DNA from: Hygrophila difformis
Lineage: Eukaryota > Streptophyta > Magnoliopsida > Lamiales > Acanthaceae
Direction of reading: 5' to 3'
NCBI GenBank assembly: GCA_030278955.1
Contig: JAOANR010000003.1
Span: 52,796,902 to 52,860,901 of the forward strand
DNA: 64,000 bases
Within the stretch, counting starts at the first letter, position 1; the number at the start of each line of letters is the position of its first letter. The translations under genes and the position numbers were made by a program. Below are positions 44,868 through 56,685 of the stretch, in pieces. Below the pieces are notes generated by a model, which had not been told where the DNA came from, ran no database searches, and saw only the letters and a program-made list of their open reading frames with translations.

Positions 44868-46234
44868 TGTTAGATTATGGTTATGTTGATGTTGTGTTTT
44901 TAGTTTAGGATATTTGGGCTAGCCCATTTTGGGCTCATTCTTGAATTGTATATATCTGTAAACTTTATCTCTTTTATGGTAGAATACAAAAAATACCGTT
45001 ACACATAGGGATGGGCACGGTTCGGATAATCGAGTTTTTTCAGGTATTTGCTAACCGAACCAAACCGAACAAATATTTTAAGTTGCGAACCGAACTGAAC
45101 CAAAAATTTCGGTTAACTGAAAAAAATCCTACTATTTGTGGACTACTCGAATCCAACCGAAAAATCCTACTTTTCACGTATTTTCATTTTAGTAATATTT
45201 TTCTATTATCCAATAAGCAAAATAAAAAAATTAACTAAGCCCAAACCAAAAACCCAGCCAAAAAACCAGATAGCCGAACCCTAAAAAGCCCAAGAGAACA
45301 AAACCCTAACTCTAAACCTAATTTTGTCCGCTGCCACCACCTCACCGGCGCCGCCACCGCCGTCGGAGGCCACCTCCGCCATCTCGCCATCACCGTAGCA
45401 CCACTCCCGCCACCCACCAAACAAAACAAAAACAAGACCAAAACAGAAAAAAAGAGAAAAGAGAGGAAGAAGGAGAGCCGACGCCCACCACCGCCACCGT
45501 CGAGCAGCCGCAACCACCGTTCGTTGCCTCTATCATCAAATCCGACCACAGCCTCACCACCATAGATCGACGCCACCACCACAATCCCCCATTCATTCAT
45601 ATCCTCAACAAGATTCAGATCCGAACAACAAAAAACACCCAGTCACCCACCATTCCATTTTCTTGAGTTGACCAAAACCCAATCGAACAAAAAAAAAGGA
45701 GAAGAAGAAGGAAGCGGAAGAGGTTGAGAAGAAAGACGTTGCGGACCGCCGCCCGCCGTTCCGCCGTCACCTCCTTGCACCACCCATCGGAGCTGCCGTG
45801 AGGGTAAAAAGAGAGTGGGAGAGAGAGCGAATGAAAGGGAGGACACTAAAGAGAGAACGCATACCTGCTCTCCAAAAGGTGGGAATGGGAACAAATAATA
45901 ATAATAATATAGAAGCATAGTTCAAAAGGTGGGAATGGGGAAAAGAGAGTGCGCAGACCTGCTCATAAATAAATGTAATAATATATAAAAATTAAATTTT
46001 TATAATAATATACGGTTCGGTTCGGTTAACCGGGGTAAAATTTTGTAAAAACCGAAACCGAACCGAACCGAACAAATACCTATGTTGAGGTATTTGTAAC
46101 CGAACCGAACACCCTGGTTAACCGAAAATTCGGTTCAATTTCGGTTCGGATCAGCGGTTCAACGATTCGGTTCGGATTTTTTGCCCACCCCTAGTTACAC
46201 AAACACTCCACAATTACAGTTACACTACATCACA
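44868..46234 (+). repeat. 3' LTR of copia C, carrying or abutting a non-autonomous hAT
   Basis: The LTR starts TGTTAGATTATGG at 44868. At 45005 a hAT element interrupts the sequence; it continues at 46194. The true LTR end is uncertain, because the 5' LTR is missing: it may end just at the hAT site or up to ACATCACA at 46234. Confidence 0.5.
45006..46193. mobile_element. Non-autonomous hAT element (1,188 bp) with 8-bp TSD
   Basis: Ends TAGGGATGGGCACGGTTCGG and (reverse) TAGGGGTGGGCAAAAAATCC; flanked by perfect GTTACACA (44998-45005 and 46194-46201). Subterminal arrays of CCGAACCGAA/TTCGGTTCGG occur on both sides (45050-45120 and 46010-46170). The middle (about 45290-45860) is GC-rich, CCACCGCCG-type sequence with long minus-strand open frames of low complexity (GGGGGRR; no domain). 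It may be captured host leader or coding DNA. No transposase. Confidence 0.9.
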
Positions 46235-46799
46235 ATGAATAGGGATAGCTGGAAAGCAGAATCACAATACCCATGTATAGCAATGATGGAAGCAGGCACA
46301 ATAAATTTCATTTGAAGGAACCCAGAAAAATAATTATAACAAGTAATAGGATAAAGCCAAAGCATCAAGTTCCAGGCCATTTGTGATACCCACCACTCTT
46401 GATGGAAATATTCCCTTTTACAGTTCAAACAATGATTTAATGTTTGTCAAATTTCAGATAGATAGAGTTCTCGACATGGAGAAAACATAGCACTCAACAT
46501 TACCCAGCGTTTACCCTGTTTTAAAATTTCCTACTCCACTGCCAAGTACTATACCAATCTACTATAGAAATTTGTCATGTAGTCTACTGGCCAGCTACTG
46601 CAACTGTAAATTCTTATTCAGACAACATACCCTGTAATCTACTGGCCAGCTCATATTCATCCTCCCTCTCCCTGTCCGATCCCTCTCTCTAAACTTTGTT
46701 GGGTTTATGGGATGTGTGTCAGTTTGAGTTGATCTGTTTGACCTTTACTGATAATGGTATACTTTCAGTACTTACACTGCCTCTCTTTTCCCCCCTCTT

Positions 46800-46843
<44 letters not shown>

Positions 46844-47100
46844 AGTTCTTTTGCATGACCATAGTGAGAGATCAATATAACCAAAAAGAATATGAAGAAA
46901 AACTGACTTCTCTGGAGGAAAACCACAATTTCTTTTTATTTTGCCAAAGATCTCACATAATAATAATTTGGAATTTGTACTCCTAGGATAAGAAAGCAAA
47001 GGTTTCAGCAATACTTTTCAAGTTTAGAAATGGTGAAACAATATATTCTTCATGCTTGTGATTGGATTCACTTTCTTTTGTCAAAATTTGAGAACCAAAT
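46235..47100. other. No gene seen; contains a (CT)n microsatellite
   Basis: AT-rich DNA without coding signal. CTACTGGCCAGCTACTG and CTACTGGCCAGCTCATA (about 46583 and 46637) are a local repeat. Confidence 0.5.
46802..46841 (+). repeat. (CT)20 microsatellite
   Basis: Uninterrupted CT dinucleotides, 40 bases. Confidence 0.95.
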
Positions 47101-47235
47101 AAAATACTCCCTCCATTTTTTAATATATTTACCCTTTGCATAGTTGTTACTATTCATTTAGTGACGTTGATTCAACTTTTTGGCACAGTTATATAAAATA
47201 AAATATAGTCAAATGAGATATTATGTAACACACCT
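47101..47235. mobile_element. MITE fragment with CTCCCTCC start
   Basis: TACTCCCTCCATTTTTTAAT at 47106 is the typical start of plant Stowaway/mariner-type MITEs and their relatives, followed by TTCAACTTTTTGG.AC and AAATGAGATATTATG. The right inverted repeat is not clear, so this is a truncated copy. Confidence 0.45.
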
Positions 47236-48539
47236 TATCTGAATCCAAGTGGACTCTGATTCAGTGCAATATTTAATATAAGATTTCCAACATACAGTAA
47301 TTTTGGAAAATAATTGATATTTGAAAATCATTCCCTACACAGATACTAAACTCTCAATTAAAACATAGATCCTTTCAGTCTAGGTAAGACCTAATCGCTG
47401 ACTCTGCTTCTAATTTTCCAAAATCAACCCCCAGTCATATGTGAATTAGTCATAACTGTGGAATTTATCCCTTACTCAGATCCGGATTTTATAAATGAAT
47501 TTTTGTTGGAAATTTATTATAAGACACCTGATTTAAAATCATGACTTCTGTGTCCAAGGGAAGGATCCCAAAATAATTTAGACCACAATATCTACATAGT
47601 AATATAATGCATAAATTTATAAGGGAGTGTAAAATCAAATTAACCCAAAATATAAGGTGGGTTTAGACATAATTTGTTACACAGAGATAAAATAGCCTTG
47701 AGGTGAGAGAAGAGTTCAAAAGAACATTTTATTTGGCTAAAAAGATGACAGAAATAATCAGGATAATCTGGAGTGCAAGCATTTGCTATCCAGTTCCTAA
47801 TTATTCCAGGTGGAATGATTTTAGATATTAGAAAACTTATGCGATGGTGACTGCCATCGCACATCTATCTTTTATCTGCGAAAAGACAAACAACCCACAT
47901 TTTATCTCATTACAGTATTTCTTGAACAATGTTAGTCGACTTTGTTAATTAATACTATAATTTAACTTCGGGTTTCAAAATTAAGATAAGGAAAATGAAA
48001 GTGTACCCAGGTAATGGTCGGCTGAGCAGCTATTTTAAATCCCGGGTGGACCAACCGCCAAGGCTTCCACCATACCACTAACCGGACCATGCAAAATAAT
48101 GACTAGCAATTAATATACAAACCACGAGCTAATTTTATCCAGATGAGATTTTCCGTCAACATTAGTTTGTGATATTTCTTACTACTCGTTTCACACAACA
48201 CAGAAAAAGACAATATAAAATAAAAAAATATTTTTGGGGGTTTTTTAAAAAAATAAAAAGAGAAATCATCTTGTATGAGAGACATTGGTTTCTCATTCAA
48301 GGTATGGAAATTATTCCATAATCACTCTTTATGTATTAAACAATCTTTCATTCCATAATTAATTATAGTCCGGATTATATTGAAAACACAAGAGTTTAAT
48401 TTTGTAGAAAAATCTTTTAGTGGAATTGAACAAAATTCTTTATATCAAATTAATCCTTGGTTGAGATCATTGGATTTCAACCTCAAAATATTAATATAAA
48501 GGTTCAATTAATTAATGGGATGAGATGGAGAATAAAAAT
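47236..48539. other. No gene seen
   Basis: AT-rich intergenic DNA with stops in all frames and no recognisable termini. Confidence 0.5.
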
Positions 48540-50406
48540 TTGGCAAAAAGGGTGCCATCACGTCGCAAGACAGATATTACGTCGTGAACCTAGATTCACG
48601 ACGTGAGGCTTGCGACGTATGGGTGGGTAAGAATAATTTTTAGAAATTTTGAAAATAAAGGGTGTACCCCGTCGCAAGGCTCAAAGGCGCGTCGTGAACC
48701 ACGGGTTAACAACGCGGGTCTTGCAACGGGCAAGGTAGAATTTTAGAATTTTTATCTTTTGAACATAGTGGGGACCCCATCGCAAGGCATTAAATTTTTA
48801 ATGCCCCGAAAATTTAAACCATTTTCGTGAAGTCATCGTCGTATTAACTGTTCTAAACTGTCGATCACTCAGCTTAGACAACTAATATGAAGCGAGGTAA
48901 CAACTTATAGTACAAAAGAAAACAAATATTATTCCCATGAGTCAACATAGCATATCCAGACTACAAGCCCTGTAATGTAACAACTCAATGATAACCCGAA
49001 ATCTAATTAACACCAGCATAAATAAACCAAGATAGTGCACAACGATTAAAATTAAAACAAATGTAATCTATACTACTACGCTCAGCCCGCACCCCATCCT
49101 CATGATATGCACCATCCTTAGGAAGATCTATAAAACATACAACAACAAGGTGTCAGTACAACGTACTGGCAAGGTAATAGCAGTAATAAGTAGATTAGAC
49201 AGTACAAGAATTAAACAACATAATTATAAATACAAATATATAATAATAACATAAATTAAATACGGTATTTAAAAATCACACTGTCCCATTCCGGTGCTTC
49301 AACCACGTCATTCACTGCAATAAAAGATGAATGAAATGTAATGACCTATAATGTTTATCTATCCTAAATGCAACATATAATAATGTCTAACGCGTTTTCT
49401 AATAACCACGGTCGACAGTCATCATTGGCGAGAGGACACCACCTTCTCCCATACACAATGAACTGCCCGTCAACGTCGCCCCCGCCGCGGACGAACGGCC
49501 TATGCAGGGCCAATAACACTAGTGAGGGAGCCGGATAATCTACACTAATCAGAGCGGCGTCCAGCGGGTAAAGGCACAGGGTACATGCCCAATTGCCAAA
49601 ACGTGCAAATCGCACAACACACAGACCAGGGATATCAGCTGAATATCCCTTCACGGTCAAACCAAACAAGGGAATAAGTCACCAACAAGAAATTAAACAC
49701 ATCACATGAATAATCGACATACACATTCCTATATATATTAATACTAACAAGTATAAGAATATGCAAATCTGCGTTCCTATAACACAAGCACATGATAGTC
49801 GGAGAAACAACCTAACCGTCTAGGTTCTTCTATCATAATTCCAAAACATTCGATATTTAACTTTTACATCCAATATAAACATTACGAGCTCTAACACAGC
49901 AAGTAATACATCCCTAGGGAGCCAGTCTAGTCACAGACGTCCCTACATCTAAAGCATAACCTAATTAGGATCAGATCCTAAACTTCTAGGTTAACATGCC
50001 AAGAGTTATACGATTTATAAATCAACACTAGTTAGTCATCTCGGCCTAACTCCCTAATCTACATATTACTAAGTAAACCTTACCTTAATCAAAAATCTTC
50101 TAAGCTTCCCATACGTCTTCAATCTTCTAACTTCTTCAACTCGAACCCCGGTCTTTCCCTTGCCTTAAAATAATTTCAACTCGAACCCCGATCTTTCACA
50201 GTCTTCTATGATGAAAGGAAGTTCATACCTTCAAGATCTCCATCTATTTCAAGCTCGAATTGTGGCTCCCCTTTCTCTTCAATGACCGCAGGTTCCATAC
50301 CTTCCCAAGCCCTAGTCTGCTTTCTCTCTAAACACGTTAAAGGGGAAGAGAAGAATAATGCCCCAATTCTCTAAATCTCGACCTATTTCAATTGTGGGTT
50401 TGGAGG
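48540..50406 (-). repeat. Probable gypsy LTR relic (minus strand)
   Basis: Starts with GC-rich repeats (CGTCGCAAG.C ... GTCGTGAACC, two to three copies, 48560-48790). It then has CCCGAAA, a stretch AAGGTGTCAGTACAACGTACTGGCAAGG (about 49149) that parallels the GGTCAGTACAACTTGCTGAG part of the Tekay LTR near its intron acceptor, and two copies of TTCAACTCGAACCCCG (50137 and 50168). No coding frame. It is cut at its right side by the copia LTR at 50407. Assignment is by analogy and the borders are uncertain. Confidence 0.4.
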
Positions 50407-50832
50407 TGTTGAGATCCCTCCTAAATTATAGTTTCTAGAATTATATATTACATTCTTGAATAGGCTAGTATTATCTTCCCCAATCTTTAAACTTCTAGAT
50501 GAGTCTAAAGCATTCCACATTCATTAGAAATCTAGAAAGGTAAGGAAGTGTCCTAGAATGTTCTATAGCCTAGTATAAATAGATGTGTAGTGGTCATTTG
50601 CACACTACAACCACAACACAACACAAGAGCACAAGCACTGCCACAATACTTCAAATGTTGTAAGTGTTGAGTGATCAATAAAAGTTCTTTATTTCTTTGA
50701 AGAGCTTTCTTCATCTTTGAGTGAATTCCTCATCTTTGAGAGAGAGTGCCACTATCATAGTGAGAATATTCAACACTTGCACACACACATTTGGGAAATA
50801 GTTCCGCTGCTAATACGTGTTCTTCCCAACAA
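50407..50832 (+). repeat. 5' LTR of the Tnt1-like copia (426 bp)
   Basis: TGTTGAGATCCC ... CTTCCCAACA, with TGTTG/CAACA inverted ends. A TATA box (TATAAATA) lies at about 50574-50581, with the transcript start expected near 50610. Confidence 0.85.
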
Positions 50833-50835
50833 AGT

Positions 50836-50848
50836 GGTATCAGAGCCA
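50836..50848 (+). other. PBS of the Tnt1-like copia (tRNA-Met type)
   Basis: TGGTATCAGAGCC, three bases after the LTR end; complementary to initiator tRNA-Met. Confidence 0.95.
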
Positions 50849-50882
50849 GGTTCGTTGAAGCCATCACCCTGCTAGATTGACG

Positions 50883-53730
50883 ATGGAAGGTGTTGTGATG
50901 CACGATGGTGATATGTTCAAGCTCACAGCCGACAACTACTCCTATTGGAAGCCGATGATGGAGGATCATTTATACTGCAAGGATCTGTACGAGCCTATCA
51001 AGAATGAGAAGAAACCGGAGGGTAAGAAAGATGCCGAATGGGATCTCTTGAATAGGAAAGCAGTCGCAATGATCCGTAAGTACATCGATCGAAGTTTGTT
51101 TGAGCATGTTTCTACCTACACTAATGCATATGAATTATGGACCAAACTAGAGTCCATGATTCAAAAGAAGACACCTCGGAACAAAGCTCACTTGGTTCGT
51201 CGGTTGGTGAAGTTGGAATACAAGGATCGCCAGAGCATGATTGAGCACTTGAATACCTTCAAAGGTCTTGTGAATCAACTCACAAAGATCGAGATGAAGG
51301 TTGATGATGAGCTGCAAGCTCTATTGCTACTAAGCTCCTTGCCGGAGAGTTGGGACACGCTTGTTGTTACTCTTAGCAACTCGTGTCCAGAAGGAAAGCT
51401 AACTATGGATATAGTTGCTGATAGCCTGCTCAATGAAGAAGCCCGGAGGAAGGAGCGAGGAGACTCTGCACACTACGAGGCCAATGTTGTGGAGAACCGA
51501 GGAAGAAATGAGATCCGTGAAAGAAGCATCAATCGAAGCCGCGACAAATCCCGAGGGCATTCCAAGTCACGCACAAGGGTCACTTGCTACTATTGTGGTA
51601 AGGTCGGGCATAAGAAATCAGAATGCCGGAATCTCAAACGAGACCATAGGAACGGGGTTGTCAAGCAGGACTTGATAGAGCCAAAGAAACATGAAGAGAA
51701 GAGTACGACGGCGATAGCCACGGAGAATAAAGAAGACATCTTCCTCATTAGAGAAGAAAACTACTTGAACATTGCATGTGACGACAGTACGTGGATAATC
51801 GACTCAGGTGCATCATGCCACGTAACCCCACATAGAGAGTTCTTCTCGACATATAAAAGTGGTAATTTTGGCACTGTGAAAATGGGAAATCATGTGTCAA
51901 GCAAAATTGTGGGGATAGGAAACATCACTTTACTAACTAACACTGGATGGGAGCTGGTGTTAAAGGATGTCAGGCATGTTCCAGATATGCGACTCAACCT
52001 CATCTCAGCCGGTAAACTCGATGATGTTGGATACATAAATCAACTTGGAGCCGGAAGATGGAAGCTTTCGAGGAACAACATCATCGTTGCCAAAGGAATA
52101 AAAGATGGGACGTTATACATCACCCAGGCCAAGCTATGCATGGGAGAAACCAATGTCGCTCAAGATAGGCCGTGTCTGGAGCTGTGGCACAAGAGACTTG
52201 GGCATATGAGCGAGAAAGGGCTGCAAATCCTTGCCCAAAAGGAGCATCTTGCCGACATGAAAGGTAAAACACTAGACCCCTGCACTCACTGTTTGGTTGG
52301 CAAGCAACATCGAGTCACGTTTTCAAGAAGTAATCAGCCTCATAGGAGAAAGCATATTCTTGACTTGGTGCACACCGATGTTTGCTCGATGACGGAGAAA
52401 TCCATGGGTGGTGCATTGTACTTTGTTACCTTCATTAATGACCACTCTCGGAAGGTTTTTGCATATTTATTGAAGACAAAGGATTAATTCATAAACGTCT
52501 TCAAGGAGTTTCATGCAAGGGTGGAGCGAGAGACAGGGTTGAAGCTGAAGTGCGTCCGAGCTGATAATGGCGGAGAATATCGAGGCCCCTTTGATGCATA
52601 TTGCAGGTCACATGGAATCAAGCTCGAGAAGACTCCACCTAAGACACCTCAACTAAACGGTGTTGCTGAAAGAATGAATCGCACCATCACAGAAAGAGTT
52701 CGGTGCATGCTTTCTCACGCTAAGCTCCCTAAGTCCTTCTGGGGAGAAGCAGTGGCAACTGCCGTCAGCATCATCAATTACTCCCCATCTGTACCTTTGG
52801 ATGGTGATATCCCAGAAGAAGTCTGGACGGGAAAAAGAGTCTCGTATGACCGTTTCAAAGTGTTCGGTTGTCGAGCGTTCGTTCATGTTCCCAAAGATGA
52901 ACGCGCTAAGCTTGACTCAAAGACGAAGGAGTGCATCTCTCTCGGTACACAACATGATAAGTTTGGTTACCGGCTTTGGGATCCAACAGCCAAGAGGATC
53001 GTCAGGAGTAGAGATGTCATATTCTTCAAAGATCACACTATTGAAGATTTTCGTAATGAGAAGAAGTTGATGGTTCGATGTCGTGCCTCTCCTGATACAC
53101 CAACAGTGGAGCATAATGACCAAGGTGAACAAGCAGCCGAGGATGCTGATGCCGAAATACCTACCTCGAATGACATAAGTAACGAAGATGTTTCTTCTGA
53201 GTCAGGCGACACAGAATCATCACAAGAAGAAGGTGAGACTCTACAACCTCAGCTACGTAGATCCACTCGTGAGAGAAAACACTCCACTAGATACCCACCA
53301 GATGAGTATGTGATATTCACGAGTGAGGGGGAGCCACAAAACTATAAAGAGGCTATGGAAGATCAACACAATGAAGAATGGTTGAAGGCCATGCATGAGG
53401 AAATGCAATCGTTGCATGAGAACCACACCTATGACTTAGTGGAGTTACCAAAAGGGAGACGAGCATTGAAAAATAAATGGGTATACAAATTGAAGACCGA
53501 AGAAGGAGGCGCAAGACCAAGATACAAAGCCAGAATCATCGTTAAAGGATATGGCCAGAAGAAAGGGATAGATTTTGAAGAAATCTTCTCTCCCGTGGTA
53601 AAGATGCAATCTATCCGGGTAGTTCTTGGGCTTGCCGCATGCCTAGACCTAGAGATTGAGCAGCTAGATGTCAAGACGGCATTCATGCATGGAGATTTAG
53701 AAGAAGAGATATATATGGAGCAACCCGAAT
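50883..53730 (+). pseudogene. Tnt1-like copia gag-pol polyprotein, one stop, interrupted in RT
   Basis: Starts at ATG 50883 (MEGVVMHDGDMFKLTADNYS). Gag (UBN2-type) to about residue 220, CCHC knuckle CYYCGKVGHKKSEC (about 51591-51632), protease WIIDSGASCHVTPH (about 51793), GAG-pre-integrase LELWHKRLGHMSEKG and CTHCLVGKQHRVTF, integrase LDLVHTDVCSMTE, CVRADNGGEYRG, PQLNGVAERMNRTI, and RT LKNKWVYKLKTEEG, RPRYKARIIVKGYGQKKGID, IEQLDVKTAFMHGDLEEEIY. The catalytic residues of protease and integrase look intact. The only break before 53730 is TAA at 52485-52487 in integrase (after LLKTKD; same frame continues). Its good preservation suggests it is one of the younger copia copies here, but the Tekay insertion kills it. 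Confidence 0.92.
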
Positions 53731-56348
53731 GTAATACCCGAGAATTTTCCATCATAATATAAAACAATAATTAAATAAATAAATAATAAATAAATAAAAT
53801 AAATACCATAAATAAATAAATAAATCCAGCAAATAAAGAAATAAACAAAGATAAGGAAATGAGAAATGAGATTTTTACTTAAAAAAGGAATTAAAGGAAT
53901 TTAATTAAATAAAAAGAATTATTAAAGGTAAATAAATTATACACCGAAACCCGACACCAATGAACTCGAGAATTCTAGTCCAAACATCCAATTAGACCCA
54001 AGTAAAAATTTAGAGAGAAAGTAGAAACCCGAAGATACCCCGGAAATCGGAATTCGGGAGCATAGAGGGATAGAAACCCGAAAGAGAGGCGGAAAAGCAC
54101 GACGGATCGCACGACCCACCCGGACCGAAGTCCAGGCGAAGTCGGTGCGGTGGCCGCGCGGTCAATAGGCATAGGGCGCGCCACGACCGCGCCACGCGAC
54201 AGATTCGCCCGTTGCGTGAATCTCTCGCCCGAACGCGGATTTTTCGACTTTCGGTTGAACGTCTCTCGACCCAAGACCCTTGGGGTCAGATTTTGGACGC
54301 CCTAGGTCTTAGATATCTATAAATAAGACCTCCTAGGAGCTCCGAATACTTTTACAAAACCCTACAACTTTCTACACATTCGAAACCCTAAATCCGGAGT
54401 CGTCGGAGGCACGAAACCAAGGCGAACACTGTTGGACGAAAATTCTAAGATCTCCATAGTCGTGGTAAGTCTCGATCCAATCTTTGTTCTATATACGATT
54501 CGAAAACGAATCCTAATCTTCTTCTTTTCTCTTCTACACCTCGTATTGGATCTAGATCGTAGAACCCGACGAACGGAGAGGAGAAACGGTGGACTGGAAG
54601 CCACGCCTTCAAAATAGACGATCCCGGACGTTCACAACTCTGTAAGTTAACTCTTACATGGTTTTGGGATGAATTAAAACATTCAAAACTAAAAGATTAA
54701 CAAGAAATCGAAAATCTGTCAATTTATACTTTCTACCGACGCAACAGATTTGAGGAATTTTTCCGAACCTTAAAAAAACCGAACTCAAACGGGAAAACTT
54801 AAAACACGAAAAACGTTCCTAAGGCTTAGATCTATCTACTGTAAAATTTTGAGAATATTTAGAGAAGATTTGATATGTGAAAACCCACCGAAACCGAACT
54901 GCTTGAATCTAGATCTTGAAATTCTTGACAGAACTTAGGAATGATCTTGTTCGCGTTTTCGACATATGATCTAGACTGTTTTAGATCTTTGGCCGAACAT
55001 GAAAGTCGTAAATAATTGTCTTAAGATGATCTCTGTAAAATTTCATCAAATTTGGAGTTGAATTGCTATGGTAGAATTCGAAATCTTTGAACTGTGATAC
55101 ATTAAATTCGGACAGAATTATTCTTCTGCGAAAATTGGTGATTTTGACCTGTTTAGATATCTCGAATTGAAAAAGTTAAAACACGAAAGGTGTAGATCTC
55201 GACGTTTCGGAGCCAGTCGTGAAATTTTGGAATTTTTTGAATTAAATCTGATTATAGACGAATTTTAGAGTAAACTGTAGTTTACCGGAAACAAAATCTT
55301 GAAATCTTGTTGAAACATGGAATTAACCTTTAGGGTTGAAATGAGTTGAGATATTATTTTTAAATGAATACAATTAAAGTCAGATTTTTAAAATTAAATC
55401 CCCTTACAAACTTGATAAATTAAAATTAGGGGTGAGTGCTCTGCAGGGTGCCCCCTAACTGCTTCACTTCGTGCCTTAATGGACGATGGTGACCCCGCGC
55501 GCTAAACTTGAGATATGATATTGCCAAAACGGAGAAATATAGAGTCTACACTCTCGTGAATATCCACATGGGTTTCCCGAGGCTCCGGAGTGGTACTGGG
55601 TATGGCTGATACGGTTGCGGCCGCCGGGCTACCGGCTAAACTTGTTGACATCGCAATGCTATCGTGAAACTTTGAAATACCAAATCGGGGATGTAATGGG
55701 GATATTAAATTAGATTAAATTAAATTAAATTATGTTTGATGTCCAATTAAATTATTTAAATGCTTTATTTAAATTATGGCTATTATTCTAAGTCATGCGA
55801 AATGTGTTGTTAAATAGAGACCTGAAATAAATTATGCTATCGGTTAGATTAAATTAAGTATTATGTTATTATCATGCTTTTATTAAATTATTAAAGTTAA
55901 TGGCTTTTTAAACCCTACGATCATGCATGTGTTAACTTACTCAGCAAGTTTGCTGACCAAAATCGTTTTTATTCCTTTTTTTTACAGAATATGTGGAATG
56001 AGCATGTGTGAGCACGATTCATGCATGGGATTTTGGGAAACATTATTTTGCTTTTAAATTCGTACTTTAGACTATATTATGAACGGGCCTGTTTAACCCG
56101 TGTTTTGGCCATGTCGGCCCTATTTATATTTTTCCGCTGCGATACTATACTAAAACAATTATTTCCGCTGCGCTATGTTAATATTATTTTCGAATTATAT
56201 TGTATGGGCTATGTTGAATGATTTAAATGTTTTAAATACTGCAATACCTAGCCTTGCATCTCTTTAGTAAGCTCGGAGAAACCGTGTCTTACTAGGGGGA
56301 TGTGGCGGTGACATCCCGACCTGGGTGACCAAAAACCGGGGTGTTACA
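53731..56348 (+). repeat. 5' LTR of Tekay element (2,618 bp)
   Basis: TGTAATACCC ... GGTGTTACA; TATA box TATAAATA at 54318-54325. Differs from the 3' LTR (62272 on) at scattered sites, e.g. in the ATAAATAA array near 53765 versus 62306. Confidence 0.95.
54465..55987 (+). other. Intron-like segment in Tekay 5' LTR
   Basis: Donor CGTGGTAAGT at 54465; acceptor CCTTTTTTTTACAG ending at 55987; 1,523 nt. The 3' LTR has the same donor near 63001. Confidence 0.5.
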
Positions 56349-56351
56349 AGT

Positions 56352-56363
56352 TGGTATCAGAGC
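56352..56363 (+). other. PBS of Tekay element (tRNA-Met type)
   Basis: TGGTATCAGAGC, three bases after the LTR. Confidence 0.95.
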
Positions 56364-56567
56364 CCGGCTATTTTTAAACTATTATTTTTAAACCATTATT
56401 ATTTTTAAACTATTATTAATATTTTGACTATTATTTTAAATATTAAAGTATTATTTCCATGGAAAATTTTTATTTTAAAACCCATGGAAAAAAAATATAT
56501 ATATATTGCATTAAATTATTTTTTGGGGGGAAATCATCATTGCATTTGCATATTGCATCTCTCCTAT

Positions 56568-56668
56568 GAACTTAGAATCTTGGCGAAACTTGAACTTAGA
56601 ATCTTGGCGAATTTGAACCTAGAATCTTGGCGAATTGAACTTAGAATCTTGGCGAATATTAACTTAGA
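56568..56668 (+). repeat. Tandem leader repeats (GAACTTAGAATCTTGGCGAA)
   Basis: Four copies, 20-24 bp each, plus a partial AACTTAGATC, directly before the leader ORF. Confidence 0.85.
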
Positions 56669-56685
56669 TCTCTTGCTTGCGCTAG

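Larger units (their letters stand above)
50407..53730 (+). mobile_element. Tnt1-like Ty1/copia element, 5' part up to the Tekay insertion
   Basis: 5' LTR, PBS and gag-protease-integrase-RT in one almost intact frame. The RT is cut after IYMEQPE by the Tekay element at 53731. The remaining RT, RNase H and 3' LTR must lie beyond the window's right end. Confidence 0.92.

Noticed and set aside
54362..54617. Minus and plus frames in the Tekay LTR (e.g. one starting MASSPPFLLSV, also at 62900 and 27732)
   Set aside because: They recur only because the LTR recurs; no domain, and lengths vary between copies.
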